Shown: positions 1 through 5,889, counted from the stretch's first letter. The stretch: 6,687 nucleotides of DNA from Chitinophagaceae bacterium (GCA_947459455.1 CANHEC010000133.1:1-6687), one strand, 5' to 3'. Translations and numbers: made by a program. The notes: generated from the sequence alone by a model not told the origin.

Positions 1-87
1 GCACTTTTAGTATCTTTTACCTTTTTCATGGTGATAAGGGTTGCTGCGAAAAAAACTAATGTAGTTAATGCTTCTGGATATGTCTGA
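1..87 (+). CDS. Possible 3' end of a membrane protein gene (partial)
   Basis: Frame 1 is open from the window edge to a TGA at 85-87 and gives 28 residues starting ALLVSFTFFMVIRVAAKK. This resembles the last transmembrane helix of a membrane protein (about residues 1-15) followed by a basic, then polar, tail, with the basic residues just inside the membrane. The other two plus frames close earlier: frame 2 at once and frame 3 near base 59. The stretch is too short for a family assignment, and an open frame of 28 codons in AT-rich DNA could arise by chance. Confidence 0.35.
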   Translation, partial: ALLVSFTFFMVIRVAAKKTNVVNASGYV

Positions 88-476
88 CATATATTTCGGC
101 AGGTACCGGTTTTGACATTTGTCAAATACTACATCAAAGGGTAGTTTCAAGCATTTTTTTATAACTAAGTGTAATGTCATCATGCTTCATTTCATTCTGT
201 TCAGCATTATTTTGTGTCGTTCTTGTTGGCTTCAAACAAACGGTGGAAATATGCTCCTGACAAGTAGCATGACAAAAGCAAATTGTATTTGCACAGTTTT
301 CATATTTGCATGGCAATTGCAGCATTACAAGGTGGTTAGTATACGCACAGCCTTAGGAGCAGTAGGCCACTGATTCTAAAAATGGAAACCCTGAATACCA
401 CTCAGGATTGTTTATTGTTATCCCAGGCCAAAAATCAGCGTGGTACTGATGCTGGCCACTAAACTGTCATTTTAGA
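88..476. other. 389-base AT-rich intergenic stretch without a convincing gene
   Basis: No well-supported gene is visible. Two overlapping short frames on opposite strands (84 and 63 codons) lack convincing starts or recognisable protein features. Structures seen are: a TTTGAC/GTCAAA inverted repeat with a 4-base loop at 111-126, 23 bases after the putative stop at 87; a small CCTGA/TCAGG hairpin at 390-406 followed by a T-rich stretch; the 7-mer GGCCACT twice (365-371 and 454-460); and an imperfect inverted repeat pairing 373-384 with 468-478. It probably contains the promoter of the gene at 477, but no clear TAnnTTTG element was found. Confidence 0.5.
111..126. promoter_or_regulatory. Short palindrome, possible operator
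   Basis: TTTGAC, a 4-base ATTT spacer and GTCAAA form a perfect dyad; a second overlapping dyad (ATTTG-T-CAAAT) sits at 117-127. The size and symmetry fit a binding site for a dimeric regulator. It could also be a weak stem after the partial gene ending at 87, but no T-tract follows directly. Short AT-rich dyads like this also occur by chance. Confidence 0.2.
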
Positions 477-478
477 AT
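373..478 (+). repeat. Inverted repeat whose right arm overlaps a start codon
   Basis: ATTCTAAAAATG at 373-384 is complementary to CATTTTAGAAT at 468-478 except for one extra A in the left arm. The right arm covers the first two bases of the ATG at 477. Each arm is preceded by the same 7-mer, GGCCACT (365-371 and 454-460), and a small CCTGA/TCAGG stem lies between the arms. If transcription begins upstream of 373, the mRNA could fold so that the start codon is partly paired. The arms are AT-rich, so a functional role is uncertain. Confidence 0.3.
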
Positions 479-1211
479 GAAATGGTTGAATCTTTTCGCA
501 GGCGCACTATTTATTTGCTTCTTATCATGTTCCAAAGTTTCGCTAAAAGAACAAGTCACCCCAACTGCAGCTGTAACCAAGGTGGATGAGCTTGCAGTAA
601 TGATTGGAAATGAAGTGGAGTTTGAGAACTCTCTGACTTTAGATAAGCAGCTTTCTGGCATTGAGAAGCGAGTGCTTGCCTTAAATCCTTCAGCTTTTGA
701 AGAGATCTTTGATCGACGCAACAGCGAAAGTATGGTTTTGTCGCAGGATGGTTTTGTAACAAGACTAAGTGGTGTGATGTCCGTTGAAGACGCCTCCTCT
801 ATTTTTAGTATTCTTAAGCAGAAGGAAGCTATATGGTTTCAGCTTGCGAGGAAGTACCCCAAACTGGGTAGCCTTTCAAAGACTGAATTCAGAAGTTTTT
901 ATGTAAAGGCAGTTGCGCATGCAAATAACGGGTATGACAGTAAGCGGTTCGGAACTCGACAGTTTGGGGGTGACGCTTGCGGGGGTAATAAGTGTTGTGT
1001 CAATTATGTGGACGCGATGTCGGACTGTGATACTGATTTTGCCATTGGTACTGCGTTTTCCATTGCCGGTGCTGTTTTGGCGGGTGCGGCCATGACACCA
1101 CCTGCCGGCATTGTTGCCATGGATGCGGGGATTGGTGCCGCTTATTTTTTTCATGTTCGCTGCAGTGCTACGGCAGCGAGAGAATATCGTAAGTGTCAGG
1201 GGTATCAATAA
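477..1211 (+). CDS. Lipoprotein with a Cys-rich, glycine-zipper-like C-terminal hairpin, unknown function
   Basis: This 244-residue protein is not a recognised family. Residues 1-18 form a lipoprotein signal: basic start MK, hydrophobic core, then FLSC with Cys18 as the likely lipidated residue, so the mature protein should sit in the outer or inner membrane. Residues 20-160 are polar and mostly helical (leucine/glutamate/lysine-rich). The last 80 residues differ: C168, C173, C174 and C184, then a glycine- and alanine-rich hydrophobic hairpin at about 188-226 broken by PP at 208-209, then C229 and C240 in a basic end. Six cysteines in an exported domain could make three disulfides. The ATG at 477 is preferred because it gives the signal peptide directly; no Shine-Dalgarno is seen, which is normal in Bacteroidota. 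It is followed after 12 bases by a membrane-protein gene, so the two are probably one operon. The hairpin resembles membrane-inserting peptides such as bacteriocins, but it could equally be a structural anchor. Confidence 0.85.
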   Translation: MKWLNLFAGALFICFLSCSKVSLKEQVTPTAAVTKVDELAVMIGNEVEFENSLTLDKQLSGIEKRVLALNPSAFEEIFDRRNSESMVLSQDGFVTRLSGVMSVEDASSIFSILKQKEAIWFQLARKYPKLGSLSKTEFRSFYVKAVAHANNGYDSKRFGTRQFGGDACGGNKCCVNYVDAMSDCDTDFAIGTAFSIAGAVLAGAAMTPPAGIVAMDAGIGAAYFFHVRCSATAAREYRKCQGYQ

Positions 1212-1223
1212 ATTGCAATCATC

Positions 1224-1490
1224 ATGGAAAAAAAGAAATTGGCTAACCGATTTAAACTCTTGATCGGATTCTGTTGTGTCGCATTAGGCATTGCAAGCGG
1301 TATGCTGTTCGATTCGATTTTGCCAAAACGAGTTTTTCAAGGAATTGCGTTTTTCATCGTATTGTTGCTCACGCTCGATGCAGTGCTGTCTAGGCTGAAG
1401 GTTGCCGACCGACGGCAGAAAATAATTCTCATTTTATTTTCGATTTTCTCAGTCGTCTTTGGTGTGGTTATGTATTACATACTAAAATGA
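1224..1490 (+). CDS. Small three-helix membrane protein, unknown function
   Basis: This 88-residue protein begins with a basic stretch (MEKKKLANRFK) and has three hydrophobic segments, at about residues 12-33, 37-56 and 66-87. A basic loop (RLKVADRRQK, 57-66) separates the second and third. The charge pattern suggests a cytoplasmic N-terminus, a cytoplasmic second loop only if the helices are long enough, and a C-terminus close to the membrane; the topology is not firm. No catalytic motif is visible. The ATG lies 12 bases after the preceding TAA (that gap includes the palindrome ATTGCAAT), and the terminator at 1547 ends the unit, so it is almost certainly co-expressed with the lipoprotein. 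An immunity-type or membrane-partner role is possible by context only. Confidence 0.8.
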   Translation: MEKKKLANRFKLLIGFCCVALGIASGMLFDSILPKRVFQGIAFFIVLLLTLDAVLSRLKVADRRQKIILILFSIFSVVFGVVMYYILK

Positions 1491-1546
1491 CCTCGCTGGG
1501 ATTTCAACTGGTAAATCGTAATCCTTTTTAGTGTTTTTGTTTTTTC

Positions 1547-1589
1547 ATTTACGAGTGTTTTGCTTTCGCAAAGCACTCGTAAATTTTTG
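1547..1589 (+). terminator. Rho-independent terminator of the lipoprotein/membrane protein operon
   Basis: The left arm ATTTACGAGTGTTTTGC (1547-1563) and right arm GCAAAGCACTCGTAAAT (1568-1584) pair over 17 bases with a single U-G wobble, around a TTTC loop. The right arm runs into TTTTTGTTTT. It lies 57 bases past the stop at 1490. The minus strand has A-rich rather than T-rich sequence after the stem, so it should work for plus-strand transcripts and not for the convergent gene ending at 1803. Confidence 0.9.
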
Positions 1590-1660
1590 TTTTCATTTAG
1601 TCCACTTCAAAAGATAGTTGCTGCTTGTTAGTGTTGTTGGCCCTGCCCGGCCCTGCACAA

Positions 1661-1728
1661 CAGCCCACGGGCTGCCGGATGGTAGCGGATAGCCCCCGCC
1701 ACGGGCGGGGCTACAAGCGGACAGCCGG
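1661..1728. repeat. REP-like hairpin element
   Basis: Two stems lie side by side. CAGCCC/GGGCTG (1661-1674) is a perfect 6-base dyad. TAGCCCCCGCC (1690-1700) pairs with GGCGGGGCTA (1704-1713), ten pairs with one bulged C. The second stem is bracketed by direct repeats AGCGGATAGCC (1684-1694) and AGCGGACAGCC (1716-1726), which differ at one base. This arrangement is typical of repetitive extragenic palindromes, but whether it is multicopy cannot be seen from one copy. Confidence 0.45.
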
Positions 1729-1752
1729 TACTGCTGCCGGGCCATGCACAGT

Positions 1753-1766
1753 GGGGGAGAGCCCCC
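1753..1766 (-). terminator. GC hairpin downstream of the hydrolase gene
   Basis: GGGGG and CCCCC pair around a 4-base loop, 37 bases past the stop codon of the minus-strand gene that ends at 1803. No T-tract follows on the minus strand, so it is not a canonical intrinsic terminator. It may act together with the REP-like hairpins at 1661-1728 to end or stabilise the transcript. Confidence 0.3.
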
Positions 1767-1802
1767 GGTCATGCTTGCGATCGGTATTGGCTGCTGCCTG
1801 CG

Positions 1803-4229
1803 TTATTGCTCAATTGTTTCTTCGGGTCCGGCTAGTACAAATTCCAGTTTGGCGGCGGCCTGCTCGAGGGGCTGGCCGAAGCGGCAATCGAATTGGATGC
1901 TGGTGCTGGTGCCGGCGGCCAGGGTCCAGTCTTCGGGGCGCATGGGGATGGTAGATACTACCTGCCAGTTTTGGCTGTACACGGTGGCGGTGGTGCCGCC
2001 ATCGTAGCGCAGGGTTTCGCCTTTGCGCAGGGTGAGGGCGATCGGGATGGTTTTGTATTGCGCCAGTGTAAAGCTGATGCCGCTGAGATCGGCGTGCTGT
2101 GCAGTGAGCAGCCAGCGCAGGGGCTGGGTGGCCTGCTTGTTTTGGACGATGGTAGTGCTGTAACTGGGCTCGCCGGGCTGGCGGGTGCGGTAGGGGTGCT
2201 GGTGCTTGTGCGAAAAGAATTCGGTGAGGGCATACGCAGTGGTGCCGGTTGGGCGCAGCGAAAACTCGGTGTTCAGATCGAGCATGCGTTTTTGCAGGGC
2301 GGGTGTAAACAGGCCTTTCAGGCGGGCCTGCTCCCAGGTTTTGATGATCTGTAGGATGGCGGCGGTATGGCCATTGGCCTGCAGCGAAGGCAGATCGGCC
2401 ACAAAGGCGAAGCCGGCATTGTAGGCGGCCGAGCGGGCCATCAGCCATTGAATGTCTTCGATAGTGGTGGCGGCTGTAAACTTGAACCAGCCGAGCATAC
2501 CGGGCATCAGGTTGCGCTGGTAGTAGGCCTGGTTGCGCAGGCGGTATTCGGTTTGGCTTTCGCGAAAGCCGGCATACCAGGGCTCGCCCCAGTTCATGCG
2601 GGAGTAGTAGTGCCAAAAGAAGTGGCCGCTGCGGCTGGCGCCGAGCAGGTAGTGGTTTTTGATGGAGGAATCGAGCCGCTGGTACCAGGCATCGGCAAAC
2701 AACACCTCGCCATAGTTGCCCATGCCGGTGGAGTGGTTGCCTTCAAGGCCGTCGAAGTCGAGCATGCGCACCTGCGTGGCGTTCATAAAGTCGGCCATGT
2801 TTTCGGCCATTTCCTTGTTGAGGGCGGCATTGCCCAAAAACACATTGTAGCCATGATCGGTAAGCTTGCTGACGAGGGCGCCGGCGGCGTGGGCGGTGGC
2901 ACGGGTGCCAAACTGGCCACGCTGGCAGTGGGTGAGCGTCCACGGCGCCTGTGCCGATACCGATTGGTAGCGGATGATTTCGTTGCCGATGCGAACGCTC
3001 TTCAGGTTGTTGTTACTGGCGGTTTGAAAAAATGCCGGATTGCCCTCGAAGACAATGGTGGAGGCAGTATCGGTAATGGCTGCAGAGAGGGTGGCACTGC
3101 CTGTGATGGCCAGCCGCTGATCGGGGATGGGTGTGACGTAGGAATCATCTGTTGTGATGAAATTGGACAGCATGTGGGTGCCGAGGTAGATGCCGCGGCG
3201 GGCGGCTTTTTCGGCGCACTGGCGCATGCCGGCATAGCCCTGCGGAAACTGCGACGGAATGAGCGGAAAGTGCCCCCAGGTTTGAAACGGATGACCGTGG
3301 TAGAGGTAGCGGAAGCCCATTTGCTCGGTGTAGTCGAGGCAGGTGTCGATACTGCTTTCGGTAAAATCCATGATGAGGTAGGAAGAATTGATCACCGGTG
3401 TTTTCTTCACCCATACGCCATCGATGGTGGGATGCGGCAGGCCTTCGGCTATTTCCACCTCGCCAATGCGATCGAGGGTGGCGGCATTGGGGCATGCAAA
3501 CAGGGCTATTTTACTGCCGGTTAGTCCGCCATCGGCATAGGCCGGGGCCGTGTACTCGTTCATGCCCCAGTTGGCAATGATGCGGTCGGTACTGCGATGT
3601 CGGGTGTAGGCCTGTACCGAGCCGCCGTGGCGGGTGGGCTTGGCGGCTTCCAGCGAGTACAGCACAAACCGCTTTGGATTGTCGAGGCTGTCGAAATCGG
3701 GCTGGCTGAAAATATCGAGCTGCGGCAGGTGGTCGTTGTCTTTCCAGGGGTAGCCGCCCAGGGTTTTGGTGTTCAGCGCCTGCAAGCCTACGGTGTAGTC
3801 GGTGCCTTGCACAATGCCCACCGTTTCGCCAATGCTGCTGCCCAGCGTGGTTTGGTAGGGGCCCCAAATCACCGCGTCTACCTTGGCGGCCGGCGATACG
3901 CTCAGCACTTCGAAACTGAGGTGCCGCCGCCGGGCGAATACCCTGACACGCACTTCGATGGCCTGCGGAAAGCGCAGGGTAAAGCTGCTGTCGGCGGCGC
4001 TGAAGAGGCCGCTGGTGGGTAGCAAACGCGTTTTGCCCACCAGCACCGACAGCAGTGGGGAGGCTTCGGCCTTCGCCAGCAGGTTGCTTTTTTTATCGGC
4101 CGGTTCCAGGCGGGTCAGCATCCCTTTTTTATCAATGCTGAGCGACCAGTCTTCGAGATCGAACCGCACCTGTGCGGTGCTGAGCAGGGAACAGCCGGCA
4201 AGGGCTGTTAGCAGCAGTAGCTTTTTCAT
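1803..4229 (-). CDS. Exported putative glycoside hydrolase, TIM-barrel type with inserted beta domain
   Basis: This 808-residue protein probably hydrolyses a glycan in the periplasm or at the cell surface; substrate and family cannot be named from sequence reading. Residues 1-20 (MKKLLLLTALAGCSLLSTAQ) are a signal peptide. Cleavage near TAQ is likeliest, though LAGC at 10-13 also matches a lipobox. About 21-275 is beta-rich, like the N-terminal sandwich of large glycosidases. About 276-640 looks like a (beta/alpha)8 barrel: FPQGYAGMRQCAEKAARRGI (328-347) resembles the segment before a barrel strand in clan GH-D-like enzymes, and DFDGLEG (491-497) is a strand-end acidic motif with candidate catalytic D491, D493 and E496. 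Residues about 370-456 are an insertion. About 695-800 is a C-terminal beta domain. The frame is open upstream to 4532, but that extension translates the 7-base repeats and overlaps the next gene. The ATG at 4229 starts the signal peptide, so it was chosen. The hydrolase call is inference from fold-like features. Confidence 0.75.
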   Translation of the reverse strand: MKKLLLLTALAGCSLLSTAQVRFDLEDWSLSIDKKGMLTRLEPADKKSNLLAKAEASPLLSVLVGKTRLLPTSGLFSAADSSFTLRFPQAIEVRVRVFARRRHLSFEVLSVSPAAKVDAVIWGPYQTTLGSSIGETVGIVQGTDYTVGLQALNTKTLGGYPWKDNDHLPQLDIFSQPDFDSLDNPKRFVLYSLEAAKPTRHGGSVQAYTRHRSTDRIIANWGMNEYTAPAYADGGLTGSKIALFACPNAATLDRIGEVEIAEGLPHPTIDGVWVKKTPVINSSYLIMDFTESSIDTCLDYTEQMGFRYLYHGHPFQTWGHFPLIPSQFPQGYAGMRQCAEKAARRGIYLGTHMLSNFITTDDSYVTPIPDQRLAITGSATLSAAITDTASTIVFEGNPAFFQTASNNNLKSVRIGNEIIRYQSVSAQAPWTLTHCQRGQFGTRATAHAAGALVSKLTDHGYNVFLGNAALNKEMAENMADFMNATQVRMLDFDGLEGNHSTGMGNYGEVLFADAWYQRLDSSIKNHYLLGASRSGHFFWHYYSRMNWGEPWYAGFRESQTEYRLRNQAYYQRNLMPGMLGWFKFTAATTIEDIQWLMARSAAYNAGFAFVADLPSLQANGHTAAILQIIKTWEQARLKGLFTPALQKRMLDLNTEFSLRPTGTTAYALTEFFSHKHQHPYRTRQPGEPSYSTTIVQNKQATQPLRWLLTAQHADLSGISFTLAQYKTIPIALTLRKGETLRYDGGTTATVYSQNWQVVSTIPMRPEDWTLAAGTSTSIQFDCRFGQPLEQAAAKLEFVLAGPEETIEQ
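2862..3122 (-). other. Inserted beta domain within the hydrolase barrel
   Basis: Residues about 370-456 of the 808-residue protein carry GNEIIRYQSV (415-424), then THCQRGQFGTRATAHAAGA (433-451). The pattern, 'GDEIIRYTG ... LTGVTRGQ.GT.AAAH..GA', is a small beta module known from phage tail-type and some carbohydrate-active proteins. It sits between the segment ending YVTPIPDQ and the strand leading to the DFDGLEG motif, so it interrupts the barrel rather than being appended to it. It may contact substrate or mediate assembly; this is inferred. Confidence 0.5.
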
Positions 4230-4462
4230 ACGTATAGCAGGCATTGGAGGCGTTGGCATGGGTATTGGTAGCCACAGCCACTGTGCTAATGTATTGAAAG
4301 GGTGGGATGCGGAAGGCGGAAAGCTAAAGGCTAAATGCTGAAAGCTTAAGGCTGAAGGCGGAAAGCTGAAGGCGGAAGGCTGAAAGCTGAAGGCTGAATG
4401 CGGAAGGCTGAAAGCTGAAGGTGGAAGGGCGGGAGGACGGGGCGAAGCGGACTGCTGATTTT
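4230..4462 (-). other. Leader region of the hydrolase gene, mostly heptamer repeats
   Basis: These 233 bases between the stop of the 175-residue gene and the ATG of the hydrolase hold the 7-base tandem array. About 80 bases of non-repetitive sequence lie next to the ATG. I found no clear TAnnTTTG promoter element and no terminator with a T-tract, so read-through from the upstream gene is possible. Confidence 0.4.
4313..4424. repeat. Heptanucleotide tandem repeat, 16 units
   Basis: Sixteen consecutive 7-base units run without a phase break. The plus-strand consensus is AARGCKG: AAGGCTG, AAAGCTG and AAGGCGG are the common forms, with variants AAAGCTA, AAGGCTA, AATGCTG, AAAGCTT, AATGCGG and AAGGTGG. 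A degenerate unit (GATGCGG, 4306-4312) precedes the array and AAGGGCG follows it. Since seven is not a multiple of three, any frame across it gives a 7-residue periodic peptide (SAFSFQP/SAFSFPP on the minus strand), which falsely extends the hydrolase reading frame. It resembles the short tandemly repeated repeats found in intergenic DNA of several bacterial groups. Confidence 0.92.
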
Positions 4463-4990
4463 TTATGGTGCTTTCACTTTTCCGCGGAAGTCCACTGGCT
4501 GGATGTACAGCGTAGTGCCCAGGAGGGTCCAATATTTGACGCCTGACACGATATAGCCGAATTGGCCGTCATCAGACAGGCGATTGATGACGATAGACTC
4601 CGGACGCCAGTACACGCCGTTGATTAGCCCACTGGTGGTGGTATATGCTTCAGCAGGTACAAATGGTTTGCCGTGAATATCTGTGCTGTAGTAGAAACTC
4701 AGTTCGTAGTTCGATACCCAGTTCTTTTCCATTGTTACCGTTTTGAAGACGGATTCGCTCTGTATGATGCTGTCTTTTGGCGTCAACACAAACCTTTTGG
4801 TGCCAGCCTGGTTGTTTCGGTACTCGTCGTTGCGGTTCGACTGGCTGAGTAGCGAAAGGGCGATGAGGGTAACGAGGATACTGGCACTTACGCCGTATTT
4901 GTCGCGTATTATTTTAGTGGCTTTGAAGCACAACATGATGACGTAAACGAAAGCGGCAAGATTCAAAAGGGACCAAAGTGTGTACAACAT
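4463..4990 (-). CDS. Two-pass membrane protein with extracytoplasmic domain, unknown function
   Basis: The protein has 175 residues and no recognised family. Hydrophobic segments lie at about 5-22 and 34-49, joined by a basic loop (KATKIIRDKYG, 23-33). The positive-inside rule puts the loop in the cytoplasm and both ends outside. Residues 50-175 then form a polar, aromatic-rich domain with a beta-like pattern (for example YELSFYYSTD, 95-104, and GYIVSGVKYW, 145-154), probably in the periplasm. The ATG at 4990 starts directly at the first helix. The gene is followed by the repeat array of the hydrolase leader, and its own leader holds a candidate promoter and a long hairpin, so it may be a separate transcription unit from the 257-residue gene upstream. 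Confidence 0.8.
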   Translation of the reverse strand: MLYTLWSLLNLAAFVYVIMLCFKATKIIRDKYGVSASILVTLIALSLLSQSNRNDEYRNNQAGTKRFVLTPKDSIIQSESVFKTVTMEKNWVSNYELSFYYSTDIHGKPFVPAEAYTTTSGLINGVYWRPESIVINRLSDDGQFGYIVSGVKYWTLLGTTLYIQPVDFRGKVKAP

Positions 4991-5010
4991 AGTTAGTAGA
5001 TAGTGGGTGA

Positions 5011-5040
5011 AGCATTGGCAGCCATGTGGCCGCTAATGCT
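5011..5040 (-). promoter_or_regulatory. Long hairpin in the 5' leader of the 175-residue gene
   Basis: On the plus strand AGCATTGGCAGCC (5011-5023) pairs with GGCCGCTAATGCT (5028-5040) around a 4-base loop: 13 positions with one mismatch and one G-U. On the minus-strand transcript it starts about 5 bases from the start site predicted from the TAAATTTG element and ends 20 bases before the ATG at 4990. No T-tract follows, so it is not an ordinary terminator. It could stabilise the 5' end of the mRNA or control translation. Confidence 0.55.
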
Positions 5041-5050
5041 GTAACAAGCA

Positions 5051-5077
5051 CAAATTTAGCGGGTGGGGCATTTCAAA
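5051..5077 (-). promoter_or_regulatory. Candidate Bacteroidota-type promoter
   Basis: On the minus strand TAAATTTG (5058 to 5051) matches the Bacteroidota -7 consensus TAnnTTTG exactly. A TTTG at 5077 to 5074 could be the -33 element. The gap of 15 bases is shorter than the roughly 17-23 usually reported for this sigma factor, so the -33 match is weak. Transcription would start near 5045 and give a leader of about 55 bases before the ATG at 4990. Confidence 0.45.
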
Positions 5078-5115
5078 TATCAGGACTGCAGAAAGTGCTG
5101 AGCTATGATCGCCGG

Positions 5116-5889
5116 TTAGCGGTCTTTTTCAAGCACTTGTTTGATGAACACTGCATTGGTCGGTGTGAGTATTACTTTACGGCCGGTGGTTTTGTAGATG
5201 CCTTCCTGGGCATCAAACCGAAATTCGGCAAAGCTGATGCTGCCCGTGTCGGGGTGGTAGGTCAGGTAGGACTTGGCTGCCCGTGGGTATTTTATCAGTA
5301 GCTGGTCCTGGCCAGCAAGGCAGCCGTGGCAGGGTAGTAGTTGCTGGCCTTTGATGTGGTATAAACGTACGAGCTGGTGCTGGTGGCCACCACCGTGTGT
5401 ACCCCACGCAAAACAGAGGTAGTAGGTTTGGCCAGCCATGTGCAGTTGGTGTACCTCGTAGATGCGACTATCGGAGAAGTCGGAGATTTCTGCGGCTGGC
5501 GACGGCTCGGTGGTAAGTGGCTTTACTACGCTACGCCCATCATCATCTCTGAACTGTGCCAGACTGAAGAAGTAATGCCAGGACCCGCCGGGCATTACTT
5601 CCCAGCTAAAGAATCTGATTCGTTGGTCGGCTGATGACAGCATGCTGACCAGCAACGAAAGGCTGTCGAATGGTTGGCCAAAGCTGAGTGGCTGGCTGAG
5701 GTACTGGCTAAGTAACCGGGTGAATGCAACGGCGGCACTGTCTGCCGTTTCGTGGCCATTGGCTGCCTTCATTGTTCGAAAGGCGGCGCTGAGTGTACTG
5801 TCAATATTTTGGCCTGAAGGTATTTGGCCTTGGGTAGCTGCTGTGCTAAGCAGCGCCAGTAACAGGAGTGTAAGGCTACGAGTAATCAT
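5116..5889 (-). CDS. Secreted protein of unknown function
   Basis: The protein has 257 residues and no assigned function. Residues 1-22 (MITRSLTLLLLALLSTAATQ, then GQ) are a signal peptide with probable cleavage around AATQ/GQ, so the protein should be periplasmic or secreted. Residues 25-85 look helical. The rest is beta-rich, with aromatic-rich blocks RIRFFSWEVMPGGSWHYFF (90-108) and YYLCFAWGTHGGGHQH (156-171), and a C-terminal SISFAEFRFD (217-226). The 'R-F-SW-...-GG-.-HYF' followed by 'YYL-.-W' pattern recalls uncharacterised secreted proteins common in Bacteroidota; this is recall, not a search result. The HGGGHQH cluster (165-171) could bind a metal, and C187 and C190 form a CxxC-type pair (PCHGC); neither role is established. 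No clear promoter was found in the 115-base gap upstream. Confidence 0.82.
   Translation of the reverse strand: MITRSLTLLLLALLSTAATQGQIPSGQNIDSTLSAAFRTMKAANGHETADSAAVAFTRLLSQYLSQPLSFGQPFDSLSLLVSMLSSADQRIRFFSWEVMPGGSWHYFFSLAQFRDDDGRSVVKPLTTEPSPAAEISDFSDSRIYEVHQLHMAGQTYYLCFAWGTHGGGHQHQLVRLYHIKGQQLLPCHGCLAGQDQLLIKYPRAAKSYLTYHPDTGSISFAEFRFDAQEGIYKTTGRKVILTPTNAVFIKQVLEKDR

Larger units (their letters stand above)
1604..1802. other. GC-rich non-coding junction between convergent genes
   Basis: About 200 bases between the plus-strand terminator and the stop of the minus-strand hydrolase gene. Composition changes abruptly here from AT-rich to strongly GC-rich. The stretch is dominated by short hairpins, listed separately, and by GC-rich words such as GGCCCTGC repeated near 1639-1656. 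Short open frames across it look like translations of GC-rich repeats and show no protein-like features. Confidence 0.55.

Noticed and set aside
134..325. Minus-strand frame of 63 codons with six cysteines
   Set aside because: It has no start context, lies in a plus-strand neighbourhood and overlaps another open frame. A small cysteine-rich protein cannot be excluded, but support is too weak.
119..373. Plus-strand frame of 84 codons
   Set aside because: It starts at TTG within a palindrome and has no recognisable composition or domain, so it is most likely chance.
390..420. Intrinsic terminator at CCTGA/TCAGG
   Set aside because: The stem is only five pairs and the T-rich stretch is interrupted, so it is too weak to call.
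2367..3524. Plus-strand open frame of 385 codons
   Set aside because: It lies entirely antisense to the hydrolase gene. Its GC-rich, glycine/valine/alanine-heavy translation is typical of an antisense shadow, and it lacks a signal or motif.
4191..4193. Hydrolase as a lipoprotein through LAGC (Cys13)
   Set aside because: The hydrophobic stretch continues past the cysteine to a TAQ end that fits signal peptidase I better, and Cys13 is earlier than usual. Kept as an alternative only.
4306..4431. CRISPR-like array
   Set aside because: The units are 7 bases long with no spacers; it is a simple heptamer tandem repeat.
4230..4532. N-terminal extension of the hydrolase frame by 101 codons
   Set aside because: It overlaps the end of the 175-residue gene and mostly translates the heptamer array into a periodic SAFSF peptide. 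The ATG at 4229 begins a proper signal peptide.
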